The notes beneath the pieces are model-generated. The model ran no database searches and was not told the DNA's origin. It saw only the letters and a program-made list of their open reading frames with translations. The position numbers and the translations under genes are program-made. A stretch of 64,000 bases of DNA from DASRFA01 sp035651755 (GTDB lineage: Bacteria; Desulfobacterota; Binatia; UBA12015). The stretch's first letter is position 1. Every line of letters begins with the position of its first letter. Below, in pieces: positions 47,322-56,877 of this stretch. Location: contig DASRFA010000011.1 of assembly GCA_035651755.1 (NCBI GenBank), positions 82,561 to 146,560 on the forward strand. The letters run 5' to 3'.

Positions 47322-49919
47322 TCAACGCTCGCAGGCCGAGACCGCGTTGCCCGGCGCAGCCTGGCAGCGATCGGTTCCTTGTCCGCCGCTGAGGAGATTG
47401 TCCCCCTTGAGGTCCTTCAGATCGTCGTCCTCGCTGCCGCCGAGGAGCGTGTCGCTTCCGCCGGCATCCCGGAGGATGTCGTTGCCCGCACGTCCGCGCA
47501 GGACGTCGTTGCCGCCGCCGCCGTTCAGGTAGTCGTTGCTCTTTCCGCCGTCGAGGTCGTCGTCACCGCCCCCGCCGCAGATCGTGTCGTCTCCATCGCC
47601 GCCGTCGATCTCGTCGTTGCCGGCACCTCCGACGATGACGTCGGGGCCGTCGGTTCCGTGAATCACGTCGGAGCCGCGCGTGCCGACGATCGTCGGCCGC
47701 AGCCCTCGGCAGCTGGGAGCTTTGGAGAGCGCGGCGTCCACGCCTTGCGTCGTGGCGCCGACGGCCACGGTGACGGTGTTCGCCGCGTTCTGCGACGCGC
47801 GGTCGTCGTACCACTCGCTCATGAACCGTCGCGGCATGGCGGCGTCGGCGAAGAAGATGCGATACGACCCGGGGGGAAGGTTGGTGAGCTGATACTTCCC
47901 AGCGCCGTCGGTCGTGGCTTTCCCGGCCGGCGCGCCGGTGGCGACGCGCGAAGCGAGGACATCCACCCCGCCAGCCACGACGTTCCCGCCGTCCCGAACG
48001 GTGCCCTCGATCGCCCCCGGGGAGCTCCACTCGTCCGCGCCGATGTCGCGCGGGAGCTGCGCCGATCGAAGCTCGCCGTCGACGTCATCGCTCGTCGAGC
48101 TCGTGGTGGCCTGGTTGCGAGCCGGGGACCCCGCCGTGAGGTGATAGTCGAACGACGGCGGGCCAGGCGACACGAATGCCGCGGACCCGGCCGTTTGCAT
48201 CGAGGCGAGATTGACCAACGTCCCGCGCGCCCCTGGAGGGTCCGACGCGTTCGTGTCGCGCGTATTGCCGGCGAACAAGCCCTGAGTGAAGGTCGCGCTG
48301 CAGCCCACCCCGACGTGGATGGCTGCGGCTTGGCCGCCGTTCACGGGCGTGTGGTCCGCGACGATCGAATGCTGCAGGTCGAGGGCGGCGCCCTGCGGCG
48401 CCTGGTTGGGAACGATCGACTGGATGAGGAGGATCGCCTGCGCACCCATGGTCGCGCCGATCTCGTTCCGTGCGACGGTCACGTGTCGCAGCGTCGCCGT
48501 CATTCCCTGGATCCAGATGCCGCCGCCACCTCCGCCGGTCACGATTGTGCCGGCTCCCGGCTCAGCGGCGTTGTCCGCGACCACACCGTTCGTGAACGTG
48601 AAGCTGGCCGTCTTCCCCGGCGTGGTCCAGAGGACGGTGACCCCGCCGCCGCCGGGGGGACCCTGGTCGCCCGAGGTGCCGTTGCCGCCGCGGGCGACAT
48701 TGCCGATCACCGTCACCCGATCGAGCGTCAGCGCCGAGTGAATCGTCGTTATGGCACCGCCCTCGCCGACATATCCGTTCTGCGCGTTGCCCCCTACGGC
48801 GAGATTGTCGCGTAGGTCGCCGTCGGTGAGCTGGATCGTCGCCTCTTCGCCGTTCAATGCGCCGCCGAAGCCGCCGCCCGCGTGCACGGTGGCGTTGCCG
48901 CCGATCGCCGCGTTCTCTCGCGCGCTGATGGAGTCGAGGGTCACGACGGTGCCGTGCTGAAAGCTCGCGGCCCCGCCCAATGCATCGGCGCGCTGGCCGT
49001 CGCTGCTCTGGCCGTCGCCGGCGGTGTCGCCCGCAATCGCCTGGTTGCCGTCGAAGGCGATGCGATGACCGATGAGCGTGCTCTGGAAGGTGTAGATCGC
49101 GCCACCATGGGCGTATCCGCCGCGGACCGCACCTGATCCGCCTCGCGCGACGTTGTCCTCGAAGCGTACGTCCTCGATGAGAGCATCGGGCACGCCGCGA
49201 AGCCCGACACCGCCGCCGCCGCCCGCACCGCCGAACTCGGTGGCGACGTCGCCGCCCTGCACGACGTTGTGCGCGAAACGCGTATTCCGGATGACGAGGT
49301 GGTCCACCACGTCGGCGAGAAGCCCGGCACCGGCGCCATAGAAAGCCTCGAGCCCGGGTCGCCCCGGGCTCCCGGTTGCGAATGCGTTTCGCACCGTGAA
49401 GCCGTCGAGCTCGAGCGAAGTCGGCGGTCCGGTGTCGGCGACGAGGATGCCCCGATGCGATCCCTCACCGTCGATGATGGTCAAGTTGGCGTCCGGCGAG
49501 CTCGTCGACCAATTCGTCTTCGAGTAGCCGCCGCGGAGTACGATCTCCTTGTTGACGACGCAGACGACTCCCGTGTACGCCAGCGGCGGGCTGCAGATAT
49601 CGGTGGCCGGGTCGAAAGTGTATTTCGTTCCGCCGGGGCTTCCTGCGACGAGAACCGTGCCAGTCGACGGGATCTGATTGATCGCATACTGGATCGTGCG
49701 ACACGGCGACGCTTCCGTCCCGCACCCCGCGGAGTTCTGACCGGTGGGCGCAACGCGCAGGATGGTCGCCCCGTGTGAAGGCGTGGCGATCGCCACGAGC
49801 GATGCCGCGAGGGCGATCAACGCGGCCGCAACGGTACGGCGGGTGGTACGCCGGCTCCGCGGGAAGGCGTGCGGCCCCGACGGCGCGAGAAGCCCGGCAG
49901 GGGTTGGCAAAGCCTGCAT
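47322..49919 (-). CDS. Large secreted protein with beta-helix, carboxypeptidase-like and RTX-type repeats
   Basis: An 865-residue exported protein. A twin-arginine-like N-terminus (SRRTTRRTV followed by a hydrophobic run) ends near SHGATILRV. Residues about 55-610 are right-handed parallel beta-helix material, with repeated turns such as RNTRFAHNVVQGG and many Gly-rich spacers. A carboxypeptidase-regulatory-like domain follows (about 640-720, GAIEGTVRDGG...YQLTNLPPGSYRIFFAD). The C-terminus has calcium-binding RTX nonapeptides (GGAGNDEIDGGDGDDTICGG, GGNDVLRGRAGND). It is probably surface-exposed or secreted, with Ca-stabilised export. Function unknown. Confidence 0.85.
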   Translation of the reverse strand: MQALPTPAGLLAPSGPHAFPRSRRTTRRTVAAALIALAASLVAIATPSHGATILRVAPTGQNSAGCGTEASPCRTIQYAINQIPSTGTVLVAGSPGGTKYTFDPATDICSPPLAYTGVVCVVNKEIVLRGGYSKTNWSTSSPDANLTIIDGEGSHRGILVADTGPPTSLELDGFTVRNAFATGSPGRPGLEAFYGAGAGLLADVVDHLVIRNTRFAHNVVQGGDVATEFGGAGGGGGVGLRGVPDALIEDVRFEDNVARGGSGAVRGGYAHGGAIYTFQSTLIGHRIAFDGNQAIAGDTAGDGQSSDGQRADALGGAASFQHGTVVTLDSISARENAAIGGNATVHAGGGFGGALNGEEATIQLTDGDLRDNLAVGGNAQNGYVGEGGAITTIHSALTLDRVTVIGNVARGGNGTSGDQGPPGGGGVTVLWTTPGKTASFTFTNGVVADNAAEPGAGTIVTGGGGGGIWIQGMTATLRHVTVARNEIGATMGAQAILLIQSIVPNQAPQGAALDLQHSIVADHTPVNGGQAAAIHVGVGCSATFTQGLFAGNTRDTNASDPPGARGTLVNLASMQTAGSAAFVSPGPPSFDYHLTAGSPARNQATTSSTSDDVDGELRSAQLPRDIGADEWSSPGAIEGTVRDGGNVVAGGVDVLASRVATGAPAGKATTDGAGKYQLTNLPPGSYRIFFADAAMPRRFMSEWYDDRASQNAANTVTVAVGATTQGVDAALSKAPSCRGLRPTIVGTRGSDVIHGTDGPDVIVGGAGNDEIDGGDGDDTICGGGGDDDLDGGKSNDYLNGGGGNDVLRGRAGNDILRDAGGSDTLLGGSEDDDLKDLKGDNLLSGGQGTDRCQAAPGNAVSACER

Positions 49920-50168
49920 CGTTCCGACCTACGAGCCGCGAGTCGGCAGAATGCCGACGGCACACCGGCGCACGCCCTCTGGACCGCTCATCGGCCCGCC
50001 GCCATTCTCACATGAGAGCGCTCGAGGAAAGAAGGCGAGCGCGACGCCCAACGATGCTCGTGCGCCGCGCGTGCATGGTCGCCGCGCATGGCCGGTGCGA
50101 TCGACGGTCGCGCCGCGTCGATCGGCTCGGACGATGCCGGCGTGGCGACACGGCACACGTTAGCGCTC

Positions 50169-51281
50169 ATGCCGGGTTGGCGCGCACGCGCTTTGCTGGT
50201 CTTCTTCGGAATGCTCCTCGCGCTCGGAACGACCGAAGCCGCGCTCCGGTTCCGCGAGCGCGAGTTTCGCCGCGGCATGGAGGCTGCGAACGGTTGGGAC
50301 CCCGACCAGGCATGCAATTGCGCAGATTCCGAGCTGGTGTACCGTCCGATCCCCGGTCGCTGCGGCGCGAACTCCCGCGGCTTCGTGGACGTCGAGCACC
50401 GTGTGCCGAAGCCGGAGGGCGTGTTCCGGATCGTCGTCGTCGGCGACTCGATCGCCATCGGCCATCCACACGCCTACTGGAATTCGTTCGCGAACGTGCT
50501 CGAGCGGCTCGCGAACGAGCTCTGCACGCGCCGCGCGGTCGAGGTCGTGGTGCTCGCCGTGCCGGGGTACTCGTCGAGCCAAGAGGAGGTGATCCTCGAG
50601 CGAGAAGCGATGCGATACGAGCCGGACCTGATCGTGTGGAGCTATTGCCTGAACGATCCGGCGCATCCGCTGTACCATGACAGCAACGGCCAGCTCGGCA
50701 GGTACTTTCACCGCCCCGCCCTGTACGTCGCGGATCTCGTCGAGCGCGGGTTGTTCTCGGCGCGGGAATGGTGGAGGGCGCGTACCCGACGATGTCCAGC
50801 CGAATTCCACGAGTTCCTGCACTGCGCCTATCGCGACGAGGTGCGCGCAACATTCGCCCAGCTCGCCCGATTCGGTGCAGCGAGCGGCGTTCCCATCGTG
50901 GTCGCGATTCATCCGCTCATAGAACGCGACGGCTCGCCCGAGACCTATCCGCTGGCCGATCTCCACGAGGTATTGCGACGGCTCGCGTCGAACGACGGCT
51001 TGACGGTGGTCGACCTCGTTCCGGCGTACCGCGGAGCGACGTGGCAGGAGATCGGCGTGGGCTACGACGAGCGCGGGTGGTTCGACTGCTACCACCCGAA
51101 TGCCTGGGGACACGAGCTGGCCGGTCGCTACCTCCTTTCACAGCTGGTGAAGCGCTCCCTCGTCCCCTGTGAAGCGGGTGCGGTGGGGGTTGGTTCATCA
51201 GGTCAGGGCGTCGACGAGAGGATGCACGTCCGCCGGAGCAGCCCGCGCGCGGTCGACCATTCGCGGACGAGGTCGCGGTAG
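50169..51281 (+). CDS. SGNH/GDSL-like hydrolase, membrane-anchored
   Basis: A 370-residue protein. A hydrophobic N-terminal helix (about residues 7-25) anchors it or is a signal. The catalytic pattern is that of GDSL hydrolases: VVVGDSIAIGH (Ser in GDSI), VLAVPGYSSSQ, and DCYHPNAWGHELAGRYLL, where D and H act as the last catalytic pair. Family members act on O-acyl groups of polysaccharides or lipids. ATG at 50169 is chosen for the helix right after it; the frame reaches back to 50088. The last 26 codons overlap the convergent gene. Confidence 0.78.
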   Translation: MPGWRARALLVFFGMLLALGTTEAALRFREREFRRGMEAANGWDPDQACNCADSELVYRPIPGRCGANSRGFVDVEHRVPKPEGVFRIVVVGDSIAIGHPHAYWNSFANVLERLANELCTRRAVEVVVLAVPGYSSSQEEVILEREAMRYEPDLIVWSYCLNDPAHPLYHDSNGQLGRYFHRPALYVADLVERGLFSAREWWRARTRRCPAEFHEFLHCAYRDEVRATFAQLARFGAASGVPIVVAIHPLIERDGSPETYPLADLHEVLRRLASNDGLTVVDLVPAYRGATWQEIGVGYDERGWFDCYHPNAWGHELAGRYLLSQLVKRSLVPCEAGAVGVGSSGQGVDERMHVRRSSPRAVDHSRTRSR

Positions 51282-52894
51282 GTCGGGTCTCCGATGCGCC
51301 AGAGATTCCATCCGGGCGGGCTCAGGCTGGAATAGCCGTTCATCGTCGGCCGGCCGGTCGCGAGCGACGCGAGCATGGCGTCTATCTGGATGCGCGCCGT
51401 TCGAATCGGAGCTCCAGCCTCGTTCGACCCGGCCGCGCGCGTCCGGGGATCTATATCGACTGCAAAGACCTCACAGAGGGGTCGACGCCGTAGTCGCCCG
51501 ACCAGGCTCTCCACGCGCGCCTCCGGAGGTTTCCGGTCGAACGCAGCCGGATGTCCCAGCTGTTCGACGACCGCGGCCCCGATCGCCACGGTCAGGAGGA
51601 TCGCGAGCGCGAGGCGGCGGCCACGTGCCGCGTTCGGCAGGCGAGCGCAGGCCGATTCGACGGCGTAGGCGGCGACGAGTGAAACGCCGAGCGAGCCGAG
51701 CAGGACGCATCGCGACACGGTTCGAATCGCCGCTGCGCCGGGGAGCGCGAGATACGCGAAACGCCACGCCGACGTCCCGGAGACGTTCAGCGTTGCGAGC
51801 AGCAGAATGAACGTCGTCAAGGCACCGAGCACCGCGAGGTCTCGCTGCGCACACCGCGTATCGCGTGAGACCAGCGACGGCAGCCCCCAGCGAGCGTAGC
51901 GAGCCACCGCCCAGCAGAACGAGGCGAGCCCGAACGCCGTCGCGATGACGCCGAACCCGAGCGAGTGCTCCCACGGAACGGGAAGACGGGCATGAGACGG
52001 CGGCAGCCGTCCCTCCCACACGAGGTTCGGTCCCATGGTCACATAGGAAAGCGGCAGGGGGAGCGACGGGACCACTTCCTCCCATTGCCGCCAGCCGCGC
52101 TCGATCGCCGTCGGCTGAAAGAGCGCGAGGAAGGGCAGCAACGCGACCAGGTTCCCGCCGACGAAAGCGAGCACGCCGCGCGGGTGCGCGCGTACCCACC
52201 GCACGGCGGAGAGCCGATGGCTCCGGCACGCCACCGCGAGCGCGAGGGCGATGCACAGCTGAAAAGCCCAGAACCAGGCGATTTGAAACGACGTCCACAA
52301 TTGCAATTGGAACAGCAGCGAGAACCCTGCAATCGCGTAGGCGCTGCGGCGATCCCGGCCTGCCTCGGCGGCGCGCACGAATGCGAGAAGACTCCACGCC
52401 ATCGCGGGAACGAGGAGCAGCACTTGGTGCTGCAGGTGCGACATCTGATTCAGCTTCGGGCTCGAAAAGACGAACAGATAAGCCCCGGCGAATGCGGCGA
52501 TCGGCCCGAGCCGGACACCGAGGTGCAAGAACAGGTACGTGACGATCCACGTCGCGGCCGAGAGCGCGATGATTGCGGCCGCCAACGCGGAGAGCACGGA
52601 TGCACCGCACGCCCGGAAGACCGCGTATGGCACGGCAGTGATGAGGTGAACGTCCGAGTAGGCGAGCGCGTGCTTCTGCGGAAAGAAGAACGACGGTGAG
52701 ATCACGTCCGCGGCTCCGCCGGCAGACTGGAAGAAATGCTCCAGGATCGACGCGACGAAGCGCGCGTCCACCTCGTCGCCGGGGACGAGTCTGAATCGGG
52801 AAGCGATCTCGGGTCCATGAAACGCCGCTAGGCCGAGCAGTCCCCCGGCCGCGCACCAGGCGACGGCGTTCCGATGAGTCGTACGGGCGGTCAT
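51203..52894 (-). CDS. Polytopic membrane protein related to the 744-residue protein
   Basis: A 563-residue protein with about twelve hydrophobic helices and a C-terminal soluble piece. The first large loop holds SPSFFFPQKHALAYSDVHLI, which shares FFP-x4-LAYS-x-H with the protein at 6697-8931. This and the N-terminal acidic DEVD resemble GT-C-type membrane glycosyltransferases, but no activity is proven. ATG at 52894. Its 3' end overlaps the GDSL-like gene by 79 bases in opposite orientation. Confidence 0.7.
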   Translation of the reverse strand: MTARTTHRNAVAWCAAGGLLGLAAFHGPEIASRFRLVPGDEVDARFVASILEHFFQSAGGAADVISPSFFFPQKHALAYSDVHLITAVPYAVFRACGASVLSALAAAIIALSAATWIVTYLFLHLGVRLGPIAAFAGAYLFVFSSPKLNQMSHLQHQVLLLVPAMAWSLLAFVRAAEAGRDRRSAYAIAGFSLLFQLQLWTSFQIAWFWAFQLCIALALAVACRSHRLSAVRWVRAHPRGVLAFVGGNLVALLPFLALFQPTAIERGWRQWEEVVPSLPLPLSYVTMGPNLVWEGRLPPSHARLPVPWEHSLGFGVIATAFGLASFCWAVARYARWGLPSLVSRDTRCAQRDLAVLGALTTFILLLATLNVSGTSAWRFAYLALPGAAAIRTVSRCVLLGSLGVSLVAAYAVESACARLPNAARGRRLALAILLTVAIGAAVVEQLGHPAAFDRKPPEARVESLVGRLRRRPLCEVFAVDIDPRTRAAGSNEAGAPIRTARIQIDAMLASLATGRPTMNGYSSLSPPGWNLWRIGDPTYRDLVREWSTARGLLRRTCILSSTP

Positions 52895-53237
52895 CGCGGG
52901 AATCTGGCGTCGCGCGAAGCCGGTGTTTGTCCGATCGCGCTCGGCGCGTCAACGGAAGAGCTGCGCGACAATCGGCCGCAAGGCAGTCGGCGTGTTTCGG
53001 ACTCTTGGCGGGAGGCGCTGCGATGTCTCGAAGCGGCATACGGAGGCGGTGCTTCGCTGCTCCGTGCTGATCGGACTACATCCAAAAAGATCACTTGACA
53101 CCCCGACATCAAACGAAGTAGGCACGCGCCGGGCTCGAACACCGCCGCGCTTCACGGCGCTGCGCGATTGGGTGCGCCGCGAGCGTCGAACGCGTCTCCC
53201 ATCCGCCCGGACACGTGCTCTCCACTCGAGGTGTTTC
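52895..53237. other. Divergent intergenic region, comparatively AT-rich
   Basis: This 343-bp gap between divergent genes holds their promoters. A good -35-like hexamer TTGACA at 53095-53100 follows an AT-rich tract (CCAAAAAGATCAC), but no -10 of similar quality is seen at the right distance. Small frames here are not supported. The lower GC marks the start of a stretch of less typical composition that includes the next two genes. Confidence 0.45.
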
Positions 53238-54689
53238 ATGCGCCGGAACCAGAGATCCGCGCGATCGCGATGCGCTCTTCCGCTCTTGGTCGGAGCCCTG
53301 GTCGCGACAGGAACCGTCGCGCGCAGCCATCCGGCCGCCGGGGCAGTCTGCGATGCGGCAGCGTTCTCGTGTCCGGCGGTCGGGACATGCGTCATCACCG
53401 GCACCTGGAACGTCGGTTCGAATTGCATTCTCGGCTTCGGCGCCCGTTCCGTCGAGATCCGCGGTACGCTTCAAGCCGATTCCCTCGGCGGATCCTTCTC
53501 GGTCACGGCGAGCAACCTGACTCTGAACGCGGGCAAGCTGAAATCGCTCGGGGACACGAGCCATGCCGGCGGCAGCATCGACGTCGACGTGACCGGCACC
53601 TTCGCGATGAACGGCGCCGGACCACGCGTCGACACGAGCGGCAATGGCGGAGGGGGCGGGATCGCACTCCGCGCCTCCGCGATCGACCTCGCGAACGGCG
53701 TCATCACGGCAGACGGCGGTAGCGGCGACACCTGCGGCGACGGCGGGGCCATCGAGATCGACGCCCGAAGCGGCCCGGGGTCGATCTCGAACACCGTACG
53801 CACCACGACGGGCAGCAACGATTGCGGCGGCGGCTCCATCACGATCGCGGGCGCCAGCGTCACCGTGAGCGGCGCACTCGACGCGCACGGCGGGGCGTCC
53901 GCGTCGGACGACGGTATCTTCGTCCACGCCACCGCAGGCGATGTCGTCTTCACTTCGACTTCGTCCGTCGACGTGAGCGGCACGGGGCAGCCGGACGGCT
54001 TCGGGGCCAACGCCGGACCGCTGCTGCTCGTCGCCGACGTCGGAAACGTGTCCATGTCCGCGGCGCCGGTCGCCTTGACCGGAAGATCCCCGGACGGACT
54101 CGGAGGCAGCATCGCGATCGAGGCGGCCGGCGACGTCTCGCTCAATTCACCGATCACGCTTTACGGCGGCACCATGGGTTTCGGCGGCGATCTCGTCGCC
54201 GACGCCGGTGGCGATCTCTCGGTGGCCGGAAACGTGACGGCAACCGGCGGGATGACCTTTCCCTACGGAGAGGGAGGCAGCGTCGACCTGAGCGCCGCTG
54301 GGCACGTCTCGATCGGCGCGACGGTCGACGTCAGCGGCGCGACGGGCGGCTTCATCTCGGTCGACGAGGGCGCACTGGTCGACGTCTCCGGCGTGCTGCG
54401 CGCGCGCGGGTCCCGGGGCCCGGGCGGCGGAATCGAGCTCTTCGGTTGCGCCGTGAGCGTCGGCGGGACACTGGACGCAGGAGCCAGCAACGGTGGGACG
54501 GCGGGATTGGTCGACCTCACCGGGAATTCCATGTCGATCGCCGCCGGAGCGACGTTGACCGCGCTGCCGTGCGAAGACGGCCAGTGCACGTCGCTCACCG
54601 TTCGCACGGGCAGCCCCGCGATCGATCCGCTCGCGACCATCCTTCCGGCGCCGGTCGTGATCGTCGATCCCCTCGTGCCCGCCTGCTGA
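53238..54689 (+). CDS. Secreted Gly/Ser/Thr-rich beta-solenoid-like protein
   Basis: A 483-residue protein with a signal peptide (basic start MRRNQRSARSR, hydrophobic core, cleavage near AAGAVCD). The rest is low-charge and repetitive, alternating short beta strands with Gly- and Asp-rich turns (GTLQADSLGGS, GGSIDVDVTG, GGDLVADAGGDLSVAGNVTA). This is the look of filamentous hemagglutinin-type or other beta-helix surface proteins. No domain is recognised. ATG at 53238 has GAGGTG upstream. It is followed by another secreted protein of unknown function. Confidence 0.75.
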   Translation: MRRNQRSARSRCALPLLVGALVATGTVARSHPAAGAVCDAAAFSCPAVGTCVITGTWNVGSNCILGFGARSVEIRGTLQADSLGGSFSVTASNLTLNAGKLKSLGDTSHAGGSIDVDVTGTFAMNGAGPRVDTSGNGGGGGIALRASAIDLANGVITADGGSGDTCGDGGAIEIDARSGPGSISNTVRTTTGSNDCGGGSITIAGASVTVSGALDAHGGASASDDGIFVHATAGDVVFTSTSSVDVSGTGQPDGFGANAGPLLLVADVGNVSMSAAPVALTGRSPDGLGGSIAIEAAGDVSLNSPITLYGGTMGFGGDLVADAGGDLSVAGNVTATGGMTFPYGEGGSVDLSAAGHVSIGATVDVSGATGGFISVDEGALVDVSGVLRARGSRGPGGGIELFGCAVSVGGTLDAGASNGGTAGLVDLTGNSMSIAAGATLTALPCEDGQCTSLTVRTGSPAIDPLATILPAPVVIVDPLVPAC

Positions 54690-54690
54690 A

Positions 54691-54726
54691 CGAGTCGCTC
54701 GACCGTCGCGGGATCGGGACGACTCG
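54691..54726. repeat. Loose inverted repeat between the two secreted-protein genes
   Basis: CGAGTCG (54691-54697) and CGACTCG (54720-54726) pair across a 22-base loop just after the first gene's stop. It may reduce read-through into the second gene or be chance in GC-rich DNA; it ends close to the second gene's ribosome site. Low confidence. Confidence 0.3.
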
Positions 54727-54737
54727 AGGAGCCTGCC

Positions 54738-56843
54738 ATGACCGCTTCGTTGACGAGAAGTCGGAGGTCGCCGGAGATCGCGATCGCGAGCCTGTGCCTC
54801 CTGGCGTCGTGGTCGTCCGGACGCGCTGCGGTGGCCCCGACCACCGAGACCTGCCTGTACCAGGAGCTGTCGGGGATCTACTCGCCGTCGGCGAGCTGCG
54901 AGCCGCTGCAGCAATTTCAGGTGCGCGCGTCGCAATCGTTCGTCGCGCGGTTGGGGTACGCGATCGCCGGCGACACTGCAGCGGGAGATCTTCCCGCCGG
55001 GGTGGTCAAGACGTGCATTCGGTACGTAACAAGTGTTGGGGGCTATGTTACGAATAGCTGTAGCCCCCCTCCGCCGAACATCCAGGATCGAGGTACGCTC
55101 GGCTACGTCTTCACGAGCTCCGCGCCGGGCCTCATTCCCGTCTGCCAACTCCAGAACACGAGCTCGAGTCGGTATCGGACATCGACGCAGTGCCCACCGG
55201 CCTCACCCCCTTCCGGCTACACGTACCTGTATACGGTCGGCTACGTATACTCGCCGACCGCGGCCCCGCCGACGACGGAAATCGCCACGCTGTCGACGAA
55301 TGCGCTCCTCGCGTCCAACGACGTCAAGCTTCACGTCTCGACCCAGACGCTGCCGGGTCGCGAACGAAACCTCTATGCACAGCCCTACGCAGCCTACCCG
55401 GTGGAGAACACGCCGCGCGTCGTGACGCTGGTGCCGGGAGGTGAGCGAACCTATTTGTTCTCCACGGCGTGGACGCATCGATGTCGCTCGCAGGTCAGCC
55501 TTCTCGATCGATTCGTCGCATATACGACGGCGCAGTACGACGCCGACTGCAACCTCTACATCTCGCCGGGAATGCTCGCGAGCATCGACGACACGGGGTT
55601 GTTTACGATCGCGCCTCCACCGCCGGGCCGGGAATGGGGGCGGACGTACAACGCGATCTGGGACGCGCAGATCATCAATAAGCGCATCGCACCGACCCTG
55701 GTCGCATCGATCATCGGGCAGGAAGAGAACATGAAGTACTTCTCGGACTCCGCCCTTTTCCTGAACGTCTCCAAGGACGAGAAGGTGACGGATCCCGTGG
55801 CGTCCACGCGCAACGGCATCCCGTGCACCGATCCCAGCAGCGGAATCAACTATTGCGTCGGCGGATTCGTGAACGGGAACCTATGGCACAACGGCTGGTA
55901 TCAGTTCAGTTCGTTCACGTCGTTGGCGACCGCCACGGTCCCCAACTGCATCGTGCCCGCGCCGGGATGCAGCCTCATGAACGCCGGTGCGCTGGACGAG
56001 AAGGGCCCTGTCGTCTGGGCGCAAGACGGCTACTACACGCTCAAGACTTTCAACGAGTCGTGGCCGGTCGGGACATGGATCGGAAACATGACCGTCGCAG
56101 GAGGGAAGATCTACCTCTTCTACAAGACGTCCAACCCGTCGAAACGCGGGGTGCGTCCCTCGCCGGCTCCGTTCGAGAACGACCAGCATTGCACGACGGT
56201 CGCGCTCGCGAAGATCAAGGGAAGTTCGGTGGGCGCGTTCCGTCCCTACATCAAGCCATTGACGCCGAACGGGATCGGAAAGTTTGCGGCCAGCCGTCCG
56301 ACTCTGCCGGCGGGGTTCACGAAGGAGAGCATCAACGACTTCTGGGATGATCTCGGCAGCGGTGGCCCCTGGGAAACGGGTGGCGGGACGGACTGTCTGT
56401 TCGACGACAATCATGGCCCGCTCTGCGACCCGTCCACCGATCCACAGTGCAAGCCTCCCAAGGCGTCCGTGGAATTCAAAGCAGTGAAGGTGCGAGGAAA
56501 GCGTCTCTGGATCTCGGTGGAGGAGCGCCTCGTGGTGCACAAGGCGCAGCTCGACGGCGACCCGCAGCTGGAGGACGCCATGACGCAGCAGGTCGTTCTT
56601 CGAGTGTCCCACAACCCGGGCAGGAAATGGCATCAGGCATCGGAATACGTGCTCGAGCAGGGCCCGATCGGCGGAGGTTGGGGAAGCGCGAAGCTGACCG
56701 ATCCGGTGTTCTACGACAAGAACGGCGAAGCGAACGATGTCGTCGATCCGGACGACTTCTGGATCGTGGGGAACAATCCGAACGCGAACTACGGCGCGTT
56801 CTTGCAGGTCTATGCAGTTCGGCTCCGACTGACCTTTCCGTGA
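54738..56843 (+). CDS. Secreted protein with DUF5648-like repeats, unknown function
   Basis: A 701-residue exported protein (signal peptide about residues 1-31). Residues about 90-180 contain DUF5648-like repeats: GTLGYVFTSSAPGLIPVCQL then YRTSTQC, and GYTYLYTVGYVYSP, in which a GYV-F/Y segment precedes an IPV-x-L turn. The rest, about 500 residues, has many short beta strands, aromatic residues and cysteines (for example DDNHGPLCDPSTDPQC) and could form a propeller. No catalytic motif is recognised. ATG at 54738 has GAGGAG upstream. Codon use is less GC-rich than in neighbouring metabolic genes. Confidence 0.75.
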   Translation: MTASLTRSRRSPEIAIASLCLLASWSSGRAAVAPTTETCLYQELSGIYSPSASCEPLQQFQVRASQSFVARLGYAIAGDTAAGDLPAGVVKTCIRYVTSVGGYVTNSCSPPPPNIQDRGTLGYVFTSSAPGLIPVCQLQNTSSSRYRTSTQCPPASPPSGYTYLYTVGYVYSPTAAPPTTEIATLSTNALLASNDVKLHVSTQTLPGRERNLYAQPYAAYPVENTPRVVTLVPGGERTYLFSTAWTHRCRSQVSLLDRFVAYTTAQYDADCNLYISPGMLASIDDTGLFTIAPPPPGREWGRTYNAIWDAQIINKRIAPTLVASIIGQEENMKYFSDSALFLNVSKDEKVTDPVASTRNGIPCTDPSSGINYCVGGFVNGNLWHNGWYQFSSFTSLATATVPNCIVPAPGCSLMNAGALDEKGPVVWAQDGYYTLKTFNESWPVGTWIGNMTVAGGKIYLFYKTSNPSKRGVRPSPAPFENDQHCTTVALAKIKGSSVGAFRPYIKPLTPNGIGKFAASRPTLPAGFTKESINDFWDDLGSGGPWETGGGTDCLFDDNHGPLCDPSTDPQCKPPKASVEFKAVKVRGKRLWISVEERLVVHKAQLDGDPQLEDAMTQQVVLRVSHNPGRKWHQASEYVLEQGPIGGGWGSAKLTDPVFYDKNGEANDVVDPDDFWIVGNNPNANYGAFLQVYAVRLRLTFP

Positions 56844-56877
56844 TGCCCGGGGAGCGACGGCGCGACACGCGCGCTGA

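Noticed and set aside
47233..47325. Start of the methyltransferase at TTG 47325
   Set aside because: The additional residues look unconserved and it would overlap the preceding secreted-protein gene's stop; ATG 47232 is adequate.
53095..53124. Strong promoter before the secreted protein
   Set aside because: The -35 hexamer is good but the matching -10 is poor, so it is only noted in the intergenic entry.
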